Shown: one piece after another, positions 46,074 to 55,946 of the stretch
How the letters are laid out: each line of letters begins with the position of its first letter
Position numbering within the stretch: position 1 is the stretch's first letter
Assembly (NCBI RefSeq): GCF_022605725.1
Contig: NC_065548.1
Coordinates: forward strand, 3,133,644-3,197,643
DNA: 64,000 nucleotides
Origin: Anthonomus grandis grandis
Lineage: Eukaryota; Arthropoda; Insecta; Coleoptera; Curculionidae
Reading direction: 5' to 3'
Translations under genes and position numbers: made by a program
Notes under the pieces: model-generated
Seen by the model: only the letters and a program-made list of their open reading frames with translations
What the model was told of the DNA's origin: nothing
Database searches by the model: none

Positions 46074-46125
46074 CTATTATAAAACCCAATTAGTCACTAA
46101 TATAAACCGTAATACCTAGTAGTAC

Positions 46126-46335
46126 CTTCAACTTTATTAATTTTAGGCTTTAAGTCCACTTTTTTGCTGCTCTCAGCCACTTTAGGAGCTTCTTCCGGTT
46201 TCTTTTCCTCCTCGGACTTTTGTTTGTCGATCAGGGTCCTCTTGGGGGCCTCGTTTAATTTCGTTTTAATTGGAGCAGTCGACGTTAGGCTCGATTTCCG
46301 TTCAAACTCCTTTTTAAATCCGTCTACAGACACAC
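46126..46335 (-). CDS. Host gene exon
   Basis: The acceptor CATTTTAG and donor GAAG|GTACTA bound 210 nt, phase 1 to phase 1. It reads VSVDGFKKEFERKSSLTS and ends KPKINKVE. Lys/Glu-rich. The next intron is 52 bp. Confidence 0.85.
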
Positions 46336-46610
46336 CTAAAATGTCTTATTTTATTAAAAGGGTAATAACAACGAATACATTGAGTGATTTAGTTGTTATA
46401 TTTGGTTTAAAATTGTTGAAGCAATCGTTAAAATAATGCAAAAAGTATTATTATAGCGGGGTTAAGATGATTATTTAAAAGGTTTTTTTTTTAATTGTAC
46501 GGTATTTTCTTGAATAAACTTGATCTGTTTTTCACCGCTGTACAGGGTGTATTTCCCAGAGTGTATAGCCCAAATTCAGACTCAACTTTGAGGCAAGATT
46601 AACGTTATCT

Positions 46611-48461
46611 GGACCGCTTTCTGTATAAAGGAACCAACCCACCTAATCACATAACTGAGAAAAATTGGGAAAACTTCTGTATTCAAATAAAAATTCTAGG
46701 TTAAAGTTAATTTCTTAATGACTTATTTTATGCTTAGATATGTTTTATATTTACTAAGTTCTGTGGGTTGCTTAAGTTTTTTTTTATAATATGGCAGAAA
46801 ATAATTATGTTTTTGTGGGTTGGTTCTTTTTTGCAAAATAATAAAACCATATGTTAATTAAATATTTATATTAATTATTCTTAAGAATACATCTTATAAT
46901 TGCCACAAATAATTTTGGTTAATTACTATCTGTTTCCTCTAAATAAAAATCGACAGACCCACTAAAGCCATCTACGTCGTCATCTATATCTTTGCTCCTA
47001 TTAAGGTTTTTATAAAAATTTTTGCAATCCTGTGGTATAAGATGTAATACAGATTTTATATCTTGTAGTTTTGGAGCAGAAATTTCCTTACCATTTGCCC
47101 ACATAGGTATAAAACAAATCTTTAAAGGTATTGGTGTTAGGTCTTCCAACTTGCCTTTTTTTATGTCTACTTCAATGTATACCTCGTCCTCAAAACTTTC
47201 TTTAAAAAAGATAGAATGTCGTTGGCTTCTTTAAATTAAAATTTCTCGGGACTTAAGCCAGCTTATTTTTTGTTTGTTAATATCCGTTTCTCTGTTACAA
47301 ATTGTTTTTTCAATTTCTGAAGTTGTAAAAAAGTCTAAGGATTTCATACGTGTGACCACAAAATTGTTTTCCGTGCGACATTGTTCCATAACTGGAATAT
47401 AATCATCGGGAAGATACTGAACCGCATGGAAATTTTTCCAAGAGATGTATGAGTCTCTAGTAAAGTTTTCATTATTAAAACCATCTTTATGTTACGGTTT
47501 TGCCCTCCGCAAGAGTCGGACCAAAGAACTAATTCTTTAACATTAGGGCTGACTTTTTCCATAATATGCTTAAATAAACAGGAGCCTATTTCCTGGGCTC
47601 CGCGGCCTGCTTCATTTTCCAACCAAACGTAAAAGTATCCTTTATTGTCGGATCCACTGTGCACACCTAAATTGTATAACCATAGCTGCCTTTTACAGAA
47701 TAAAATACCCGTTGGCAATCTTGGTAAAGGTAGGGTTTTTTCAAGGTCAAAGGTCAAACACTCAAACCAATCGGTATTTTTTGCTTTAAGCATATCCTCT
47801 TTCATCCATTTTCTTGCATTTTGCCAATTTTTTATATGTAATTCATGTTCTGCTTTTAATTCCTCCTTTTTTTTACTGTCTAAAGAATTATTTATGTTTG
47901 CCTTAAATGTATCACAAGAGTTACATGTATCTTTTTTTAAAGGCTTAAATTTTAAAGTAAATTCAGACAAAAATATACAACAAAACTAATTTCTCGGTAT
48001 TTTTTATACATCAATGGAAGTGTCATTTCTGGAGGCAAAAATTCAATATTAGAATTTGTTTCTCTTCTATAATGACTTTTGTATTTTGGTATTGAATTTT
48101 GTTTTTTCCTCCTTGTTCTGATCCTCTCTTATCAGTAATACTACCATTAGTTCTTAATTTTTCCAATGCCGTGTTAACTCTCTTTGTTGAAATGCCTAAC
48201 GTCTTCATAAAGGTCTCACGATCACGGATCTTTTCAAAAAAAGAATATTTAATCAGTAAAAAGGAACCAACCCACTTGGAACTGTTTAGCAGATTTCTAT
48301 ATTTGGAATTTTTATTTGTTGGTTGGTACGGCCGCGATTAGAGGTCACCACTGCACTGAGGGTTGGATCGATTTTGCAGATTATTTTTAGGTGGATCAGA
48401 TTTTTAAATATCTCGATTTTTTTAATTTTGTGGGTTGGTTCCTTTTTGCAGAAAGCGGTCC
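46611..48461 (-). mobile_element. TIR transposon encoding a DSCGGQN (DUF7869-like) protein
   Basis: Left end 46611-46643 and right end 48430-48461 are inverted copies of about 32 bp. They start GGACCGCTTTCTG and end AAAGGAACCAACCCAC. The AAAGGAACCAACCCAC half recurs inside each end at about 46817-46838 (inverse) and 48258-48276, so each terminus holds an opposed pair of this motif about 170-180 bp apart. The 1851-bp element carries one minus-strand transposase-like gene. No certain target duplication was recognised. Confidence 0.8.
46919..48235 (-). pseudogene. Transposase-like protein with DSCGGQN motif, two breaks
   Basis: On the minus strand 48208-48023 reads MKTLGISTKRVNTALEKL and DKRGSEQGGKN. 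47970-47344 reads KDTCNSCDTFKANI (CxxC knuckle), a Glu/Lys helix, CLTFDLEKTLPLPRLPTG, YNLGVHSG, YVWLENEAGRGAQEIGSCL and LVLWSDSCGGQNRN. After a frameshift near 47400 it continues YLPDDYIPVMEQCRTENNF and, at 47149-46919, an acidic C-terminus. In this family the Asp residues of the FDLEK and SDSCGGQN boxes resemble those of an RNase H-fold nuclease (inference). It lacks the usual N-terminal region and carries a stop near 47240, so it is not intact. Confidence 0.7.
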
Positions 48462-48719
48462 ATTTAATATCTAATAAAATGCTAGTATTAAGTTAAATAC
48501 TTCAGAAAATATAACGATAAAGCTGGAAATTGTAGGTTTTGTTTTATTTTTTTTTTATATAATTATATCTTTGTAGAGAGAGAAATTTAAGAAGACTTTC
48601 CTCCTTTTAAAAGAGAGTCGTTTAAAAAACCTGTTTTTCATACAGACCTCTATTTTATTGACCTATATTAATTAATATTACATATTTAGTTTCATTTTTT
48701 AAATTAATTTTTTTACACT

Positions 48720-49130
48720 GGAATGATCACTATAAAAATCAATATTCATATGCCTGGACTATAAAAATTATTAATCAATTCTTAGCTACAAGAAATATTA
48801 AAAAAAAACACTAATTCCAGACTTGAGAATGACCATTAAGTATCTAATTAATATTCGATTGCCTGAACTGTAAACATTATAAATCAACTCGACTGATTGG
48901 ACTGAAAAAAATAATAAATCATGAGCTTAAAAATTATGATTGAAGCGTCTTAATGATGAATCAGTATTCAACTGCCTAGAATATGGACATCAATATTCAT
49001 ATGCCTGGACTATAAAAATTACGAATCAATAATTAGCTACAAGAAATATAAAAAAATCACTAACCACAGACATGAAATTGACCATTAAGTAGTATGTAAT
49101 TAATAAATCGATATTTATTATTATATTGTA
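48720..49130. repeat. 252-bp direct duplication with CCTGG motifs
   Basis: The blocks starting near 48738 and 48990 share CAATATTCATATGCCTGGAC, TAGCTACAAGAAATAT and TTGACCATTAAGTA in order. They belong to the same motif-rich background as 49.7-53.5 kb. Confidence 0.75.
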
Positions 49131-49699
49131 TAATTTTGAAATTTCGACTTTTTGACTCAATTTATTCATCTTCGGGCAACATTTTTCACTACTACATTTC
49201 AAAACCCGATATATATATATATATATTGATTGTCATGAATATTAATACTATATTATACTATTTATACAATGAATTAAGCATTTCTACGTCGAAATTATTT
49301 GCAAAATCCGCGGAGAATCTTGGAAATATTTCTTATAAGAAGCAAGTTGATGATGGTCTCGGAGAACCAAAACGTTGAATTTAAAAAATCCGAAAAATGT
49401 AAAAAAGGTTGTGCCAGTATGCTGGTAGTAATACAGACCTGTGTTTCTTATTCATTAAAATTCTTTAGTTTTCAGGCAACTGTTTTTTGAAAGTCTTTTA
49501 CTGCTTCAGATATGTGGTTCTCTGTTTATTATCCTTTTATTATATTTTTCTCAAATCTATTGAACTCACTTTCAGTCTCATTATTCTCTATCCTTTAAAT
49601 ACAATCTACCTCGTTCTTTAATTTTGTCAAGGTACGGTCTGACGTAACCCAGAAATGACAGTTATTCGAGATAAATGAAATTATTAGGAGTTACTTCCA

Positions 49700-50130
49700 G
49701 GACTTCGAAATTATTCCCTACATTTTCCAGGCGTATTTAAATAAATAAATATTTACCCCAATACATCCTACATATAATTCAGAAATTGATATGCCAATAT
49801 TTGGGAATATGAATGTAATGTTCCTAAAATATTGGATTGATATATCCCTAAATAGATTCCAGGTAAAACTGCCTGGAATATGAAAAAAAATGGACATCAA
49901 CTGCTTGAAAAAATTATATATTTAAATAGCGAAGAATTTTAATAGGAAGAGCAACCATTTTCTTAATAGGTCAATATTATCAGGATTTTTAATGATTTTT
50001 AAAAACTAAACTAAGTAAATTAAACATGTGCAATGCCTGGAATATAATTTACAAAATATTGTTGATAGAATAATGTCTTATTTCTTTCAGGAATATTAAA
50101 AACACTCGAAAACCCAGAATGGTATTATCC
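49700..50130. repeat. Diverged CCTGGAA-rich sequence before the 186-bp array
   Basis: Scattered GCCTGGAATA and TTCCAGGC motifs occur without a clean period. This appears to be the decayed edge of the array that starts near 50130. Confidence 0.5.
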
Positions 50131-52870
50131 AGGGCCATTGAATATATGAAAACATAAATAATATCGTGTTTCCAGGATATTAAGGACGTTTGAAGTCCAG
50201 GCATTTGTGTGCCTAGAATAACTCTTTTACTACCTATAAGTCTCTCACAGGTATTTGAGTTACATGGAAAGCCTGGAATAATAATTTAAATACTATTGTG
50301 CCTTTTTTGGTCATTTGGAAGTAATCTGATAAGAGGTTTAGACTTTTGTTTTAATTCTATTAATTCTAAAGTAATTCCAGCATTTTATTCCAGGCGTTTG
50401 TGTGTCTGGAATAATTCTTTTACTACTTATAAGTCTCTCACAGGTATTTGAGTTACATGGAAAGCCTGGAATAATAATTTAAATACTATTGTGCTTTTTT
50501 TGGTCATTTGGAAGTAATCTGATAAAAGGTTTAGACTTTTGTCTTAATTCTATTACTTCTAAAGTAATTCCAGGATTTTATTCCAGGCATTTGTGTGCCT
50601 GAAATAATTTTTTTACCACTTATAAGTCTCTCACAGGTATTTGAGTTACATAGAAAGCCTGGAATAATGATTTAAATACTATTGTGCCTTTTTTGGTCAT
50701 TTGGAAGTAATCTGATAAGAGGCTTAGACTTTTGTTTTAATTCTATTAATTCTAAATATTCTAAAGTAATTCCAGGATTTTATTCTAGGCATTTGTGTGC
50801 CTGGAATAATTCTTTTACTACCTATAAGTCTCTCACAGGTATTTAAGTTACATGGAAAGCCTGGAATAATAATTTAAATACTATTGTGTCTTTTTTGGTC
50901 ATTTGGAAGTGTCTGATAAGAGGTTTAGACTTTTGTTTTAATTCTAAATATTCTAAAGTAACTCCAGGATTTTATTCCAGGCATTTGTGTGTCTGAAATA
51001 ATTCTTTTACTACTTATAAGTCTCTCACAGGCGTTTGAGTTCCTTGAAAAACCTGGAATAACGATTTAAAAACTCTTTTGGTCATTTTGATGTAATCTGA
51101 TAAGAGTTTGAGAATTTTGTTTTAATTCTAAATATTCTAAAGAACTCCAGGATTTTATTCTAGGCATTTGTGTGCCTGGAATAATTCTTTTACTACCTAT
51201 AAGACTCTCACAGGTATTTGAGTTACATGGAAAGCCTGGAATAATAATTTAAATACTATTGTGTCTTTTTTGGTCATTTGGAAGTAATCTGATAAGAGGT
51301 TTAGACTTTTGTTTTAATTCTAAATATTCTAAAGTAACTCCAGGATTTTATTCCACGCATTTGTGTGTCTGGAATAATTCTTTTACTACTTATAAGTCTC
51401 TCACAGGCGTTTGAGTTCCTTGAAAAACCTGGAATAACGATTTAAAAACTCCTTTGGTCATTTTGATGTAATCTGATAAGAGTTTTAGAATTTTGTTTTA
51501 ATTCTAAATATTCTAAAGTAAGTCCAGGATTTTATTCCAGGCATTTGTGTGTCTGGAATAATTCTTTTACTACTTATAAGTCTCTCACAGGCGTTTGAGT
51601 TCCTTGAAAAACCTGGAATAACGATTTAAAAACTCCTTTGGTCATTTTGATGTAATCTGATAAGAGTTTTAGAATTTTGGTTTAATTCTAAATATTCTAA
51701 AGTAAGTCCAGGATTTTATTCCAGGCATTTGTGTGTCTGGAATAATTCTTTTACTACTTATAAGTCTCTCACAGGCGTTTGAGTTCCTTGAAAAACCTGG
51801 AATAACGATTTTAAAACTCTTTTGGTCATTTTGATGTAATCTGATAAGAGTTTTAGAATTTTCTTTTAATTCTAAATATTCTAAAGTAAGTCCAGGATTT
51901 TCTTCCAGGCATTTGTGTGTCTGGAATAACTCTTTTACTACCTATAAGTCTCTCACAGGTATTTGAGTTACATGGAAAGCCTGGAATAATAATTTAAATA
52001 CTATTGTGTCTTTTCTGGTCATTTGGAAGTAATCTGATAAGAGGTTTAGACTTTTGTTTTAATTCTAAATATTCTAAAGTAACTCCAGGATTTTATTCCA
52101 CGCATTTGTGTGTCTGGAATAATTCTTTTACTACTTATAAGTCTCTCACAGGCGTTTGAGTTCCTTGAAAAACCTGGAATAACGATTTAAAAACTCTTTT
52201 GGTCATTTTGATGTAATCTGATAAGAGTTTTAGAATTTTGGTTTAATTCTAAATATTCTAAAGTAAGTCCAGGATTTTATTCCAGGCATTTGTGTGTCTG
52301 GAATAATTCTTTTACTACTTATAAGTCTCTCACAGGCGTTTGAGTTCCTTGAAAAACCTGGAATAACGATTTAAAAACTCTTTTGGTCATTTTGATGTAA
52401 TCTGATAAGAGTTTTAGAATTTTGGTTTAATTCTAAATATTCTGAGGTAAGTCCAGGATTTTATTCCAGGCATTTGTGTGTCTGGAATAATTCTTTTACT
52501 ACTTATAAGTCTCTCACAGGCGTTTGAGTTCCTTGAAAAACCTGGAATAACGATTTTAAAACTCTTTTGGTCATTTTGATGTAATCTGATAAGAGTTTTA
52601 GAATTTTCTTTTAATTCTAAATATTCTAAAGTAAGTCCAGGATTTTCTTCCAGGCATTTGTGTGTCTGGAATAACTCTTTTACTACCTATAAGTCTCTCA
52701 CAGGTATTTGAGTTACATGGAAAGCCTGGAATAATAATTTAAATACTATTTTGCCTTTTTTGGTCATTTGGAAGTAATCTGATAAGAGGTTTAGACTTTT
52801 GTTTTAATTCTAAATATTCTAAAGTAATTCCGGGATTTTATTTCAGGCATTTGTCTTAAGTATAAACATA
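50130..52870. repeat. 186-bp tandem array with a 745-bp 4-mer higher-order repeat
   Basis: Fifteen CTCTCACAGG landmarks recur every 180-195 bp from about 50245 to 52870. Type A monomers carry TATTTGAGTTACATGGAAAG. Type B carry GCGTTTGAGTTCCTTGAAAA. Their order is A A A A B A B B B A B B B A. The A units at 51211, 51956 and 52701 are exactly 745 bp apart, and the preceding TTTTCTTCCAGGC variant repeats with the same period. This is a recent duplication of a four-monomer block. It lies in the 46336-53813 host intron and has no coding frame. Confidence 0.93.
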
Positions 52871-53520
52871 AGTCTCTCACAGGTTTTTCAGTTATTTGGG
52901 AAAATTCAGTTGCTTGTAAAAATGATTTTCAATTTCCATTTCTTACATATTCCTTCCAGGCCTTTTAAGCCACTTTCCAGCCTATTCCACGGATTTGAAG
53001 TATTTTTTTAAAGCCTTTTTAGAATCTATTATAATTTTTTATATTTTCCAGACATTTAAGGCACTTTTATATTTTTGCCCTTGCACTTCAAGCCACTCCC
53101 TTTGGGCAGTCGAGTTTTACTATTGTTTCCAGATTTTAAACCCATTTCCGATCTCATTTGAAGTATTGAATGCTACTTCCAGGAATTATTCCCTATATAT
53201 TCCAGGCATATCTACTCCAAAACGGTATTAAATAAATACGAGAGTCTCACTATTACATTCATATGTTAAAAACATGTAAATTTATAATATATATCCTATT
53301 GTTAATTCATGAAGTATTTTGTCAATATTTAGGAATATGAATAGAACGTACTTGGGATATTGGTTTGAAATATCTCTGAATAGATTTAGGTGAAACTGCC
53401 TGGAAATAATATGTATTTTAGTAATTGTTCCAGGCAATTGAAAAGCATTTTTGTGCCTGTTTCAGGCAATTATAGAAATTTTATGTTTCGTTCAGGATTC
53501 TATTGAAAAATGTAAATATA
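52870..53520. repeat. Diverged tail of the CCTGGAA repeat family
   Basis: Motifs TTCCAGGC and GCCTGGAA continue without regular spacing. A TTCCAGGAA near 53178 is a perfect STAT-type palindrome, most likely by chance given the motif density. Confidence 0.45.
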
Positions 53521-53813
53521 TCACTTGTTTTAAACAGACTTTCAAATTAATTAACAATAGGACAAAATTATTAACTTTTTTCTAATTTTTTCACCCCAAA
53601 AACTCTCTTTTTCTTGAGATTTTCTCCCATTAACAATCCTTATTCTGCCCACCAAAAGTATTAAATGGAAATTTGAGGTAAGAGGTGAGTTTTTTCTCTA
53701 AACTAGTTAATATATTTGATATTATGAGTTATTATAGTAAGATGATGAAACAATGAACGTTAACAAAAACTGATTAATAAAATCAAGACGAATAAGCGCA
53801 ATATGTCACATAC

Positions 53814-53834
53814 CTTGCTGCGTAACCATGCTGT
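53814..53834 (-). CDS. Host gene 21-nt microexon
   Basis: The acceptor TTTATAG and donor CAAG|GTATGT bound 21 nt, phase 1 to phase 1. It adds SMVTQQ plus two split codons. Upstream (KILIP) and downstream (VSVDGF) exons share the same phase, so it can be skipped without a frame change. Confidence 0.72.
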
Positions 53835-53959
53835 CTATAAAAAAAAAAGAAATAAAAAAAAAGAGTTTTGAGAAAGGAAAATCATAAAAATTATTCAGTT
53901 ATTTAGAAATGGTGCAAATAGGTTTAAAATAATTCTTTTTTTTTTTTAAGAGGACTTAC

Positions 53960-54155
53960 CAGGAATTAAAATCTTTTTAGGTTTTTCCACTGGGACGGGT
54001 TTGGTCTCGGTGGGACTTATCAAGTTTTGGAACTTTTCAGCCGCCTCGAATATTCTCGATTTTCTCCTTTCCACCGGTTTCGTTGGGGTCTCTTGCTTCT
54101 CTTGTTTGGCACATGGTTTTTCATGCACCGGGGTTACAGTACCGTTTTCTTTAAC
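53960..54155 (-). CDS. Host gene exon
   Basis: The acceptor CATTTTCAG and donor CCTG|GTAAGT bound 196 nt, phase 0 to phase 1. It reads VKENGTVTPVHEKPCAKQ, then RRKSRIFEAAEKFQNL and ends KPKKILIP. RRKS fits a basophilic kinase site, and IFEAAEKFQNL is amphipathic. Confidence 0.87.
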
Positions 54156-54207
54156 CTGAAAATGAACCTTGAGCTTTAGGTTTAAAGGTTATTATTGTTA
54201 TTAGTAC

Positions 54208-54428
54208 CACCGGTTTTTCCTTTTCTTTCTCGTCCTTTTTAATAATCTCCTCCAGCTTGACGGGTTTGTCGTTGTCATTTTTGTCAGTCAAAATCTTCTT
54301 TTTAGGAACCTTTTTCTTTACCGCAGTTTTTTCTTCTAGAGACTTTACTTCTTCTGTTTTATTTTCTGGAGATTCAGCCTTGTTTTCTTTGTCGACTAGG
54401 TTTTCTTGACTAGGTATTTCATTTATGC
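54208..54428 (-). CDS. Host gene exon (Lys/Glu-rich)
   Basis: The acceptor ATTTTAAG and donor CCGGTG|GTACTA bound 221 nt, phase 1 to phase 0. It reads INEIPSQENLVDKENKAESP and ends KEKEKPV. The intron to the next exon is 52 bp. Confidence 0.85.
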
Positions 54429-54714
54429 CTTAAAATACGTCTTTTAATTAAAATTCATGTTATTAAAATCTAAATATCTAAACCATTGATGAGTTACTTA
54501 TTTTGTTGGGTGTTATAGTAAAAATCAATTTAGAAAATACTATCTCGTACGCGGAATTATTGAAAATAAGAAGGAACTATATTTAATATATCTAAATAAT
54601 CATTATACCAAAATACCTTTCGTTATATTTAATTTAATTTAAAGTTCAACAAATCTTGACTATAATAATTTACTTGAGGTATAATAGATTTTTTTTTTAT
54701 ATACCCAGCAGCTG

Positions 54715-55930
54715 AGGTTTTATCTATCGAAAGCTTTCAAGACCCTTAAATCTAATAACACTATTAAAATTCTTTCAGTAGATAAAGATAATGCTACTGT
54801 TCTTTTACTATTAACACTGATGAAAATAAATTAAATTTATTAATTAATGATGATATGATCAGATTTATAATTTACATAAGACATAAAAACCAATTTTCTG
54901 ACACTGACAGATTTAAATTAACTCCACATAATAGTAAAACACCACATTTTTATCGTTCACCAGAAATACTTTTTTTTACAAATACATAATCCAATTTATA
55001 AAGACCATAAATTAGGCCTGTGTTCAAAATTTTCATTCATTTCTACATTGATACAAAAACAAAAAAAGAATCTTTTTCTTTTATAAATAAATAAATATAT
55101 TATTCTACTTGAATATGTACATAAAATGAATGTTCCCTTAAAAAAAACATATAGTTAATAATATAAGTTCACCTACTCAGCCTGTTGCAAAATATCTTTT
55201 AAATATTCTATCTCCATACACTAATAATGCTGATTCATACATTCCAAATTCTCAACACTTTTTAGAAAAACTTTTTACAATTTCTTTACCCCCATGATTT
55301 TTTGGTAAGTTGTGACGTTGTCAGTCTTTTTTACTAATGTTCACAAAATTTTAAATATTGTTAAAAATTAATTAGAGAATGATAATAATTTGGTAGAACG
55401 AACAACACTAAGTTAGTACAATTATAGAACTTTCAACCTACTAGGTAAAAACTACTCAATTCCAATATAATAATGAATTTTATCATCAACTTTTTTCAAA
55501 AGGTTCTCCTCTTTCACCAATTTTAAATAATATATTTATGGAAAATTTTGAGTCTAAAATTATTAATACATTCGATAAAGAAACCTAAAATATAGTGGCG
55601 ATATATTGATGATATTTTTTCAATATATCACCCTAACGAAATAGACCTTAATATTTTTTTAAATTACATTAACTCCAAAGAATCCAGTAGAAAATTTACT
55701 CTCGAAAAGGAAACTGATGGTCAGGTTCGTTTTTGCTTTAAATCGCAAAACATATTAAGATATCTATTAACGAAAACTAATCTTTTAATGAAAATGTAAT
55801 ATTTAAAAGTCCTGGCACTTGCGGTAAATGTTACACAGATAGAACGTATGTAGATGTAGATCATTACCAAAAACAATTACTGAACATAAATCTTACATAT
55901 AAAACACCATGATTTTCAAAACTCCAAAAT
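54715..55930 (+). mobile_element. Penelope-like element remnant (5' part)
   Basis: Plus-strand pieces read ILSVDKDNATVLL, NKLNLLINDD, FSKGSPLSPILNNIFMENFE, WRYIDDIFF (reverse-transcriptase active site) and SRKFTLEKETDGQVRF. Near 55800 CGKCYTDRTYVDVD resembles the start of the linked GIY-YIG endonuclease. This order is that of Penelope-like retroelements. Stops and shifts are frequent. A piggyBac-like element interrupts it at 55947. Confidence 0.65.
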
Positions 55931-55946
55931 TACACAACCAAAATAA

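Noticed and set aside
45826..46089. Extension of the exon at 45907 beyond its donor
   Set aside because: The donor TTCGGA|GTAAGT joins the 41151 exon in phase, and the extension adds intron-like AT-rich codons.
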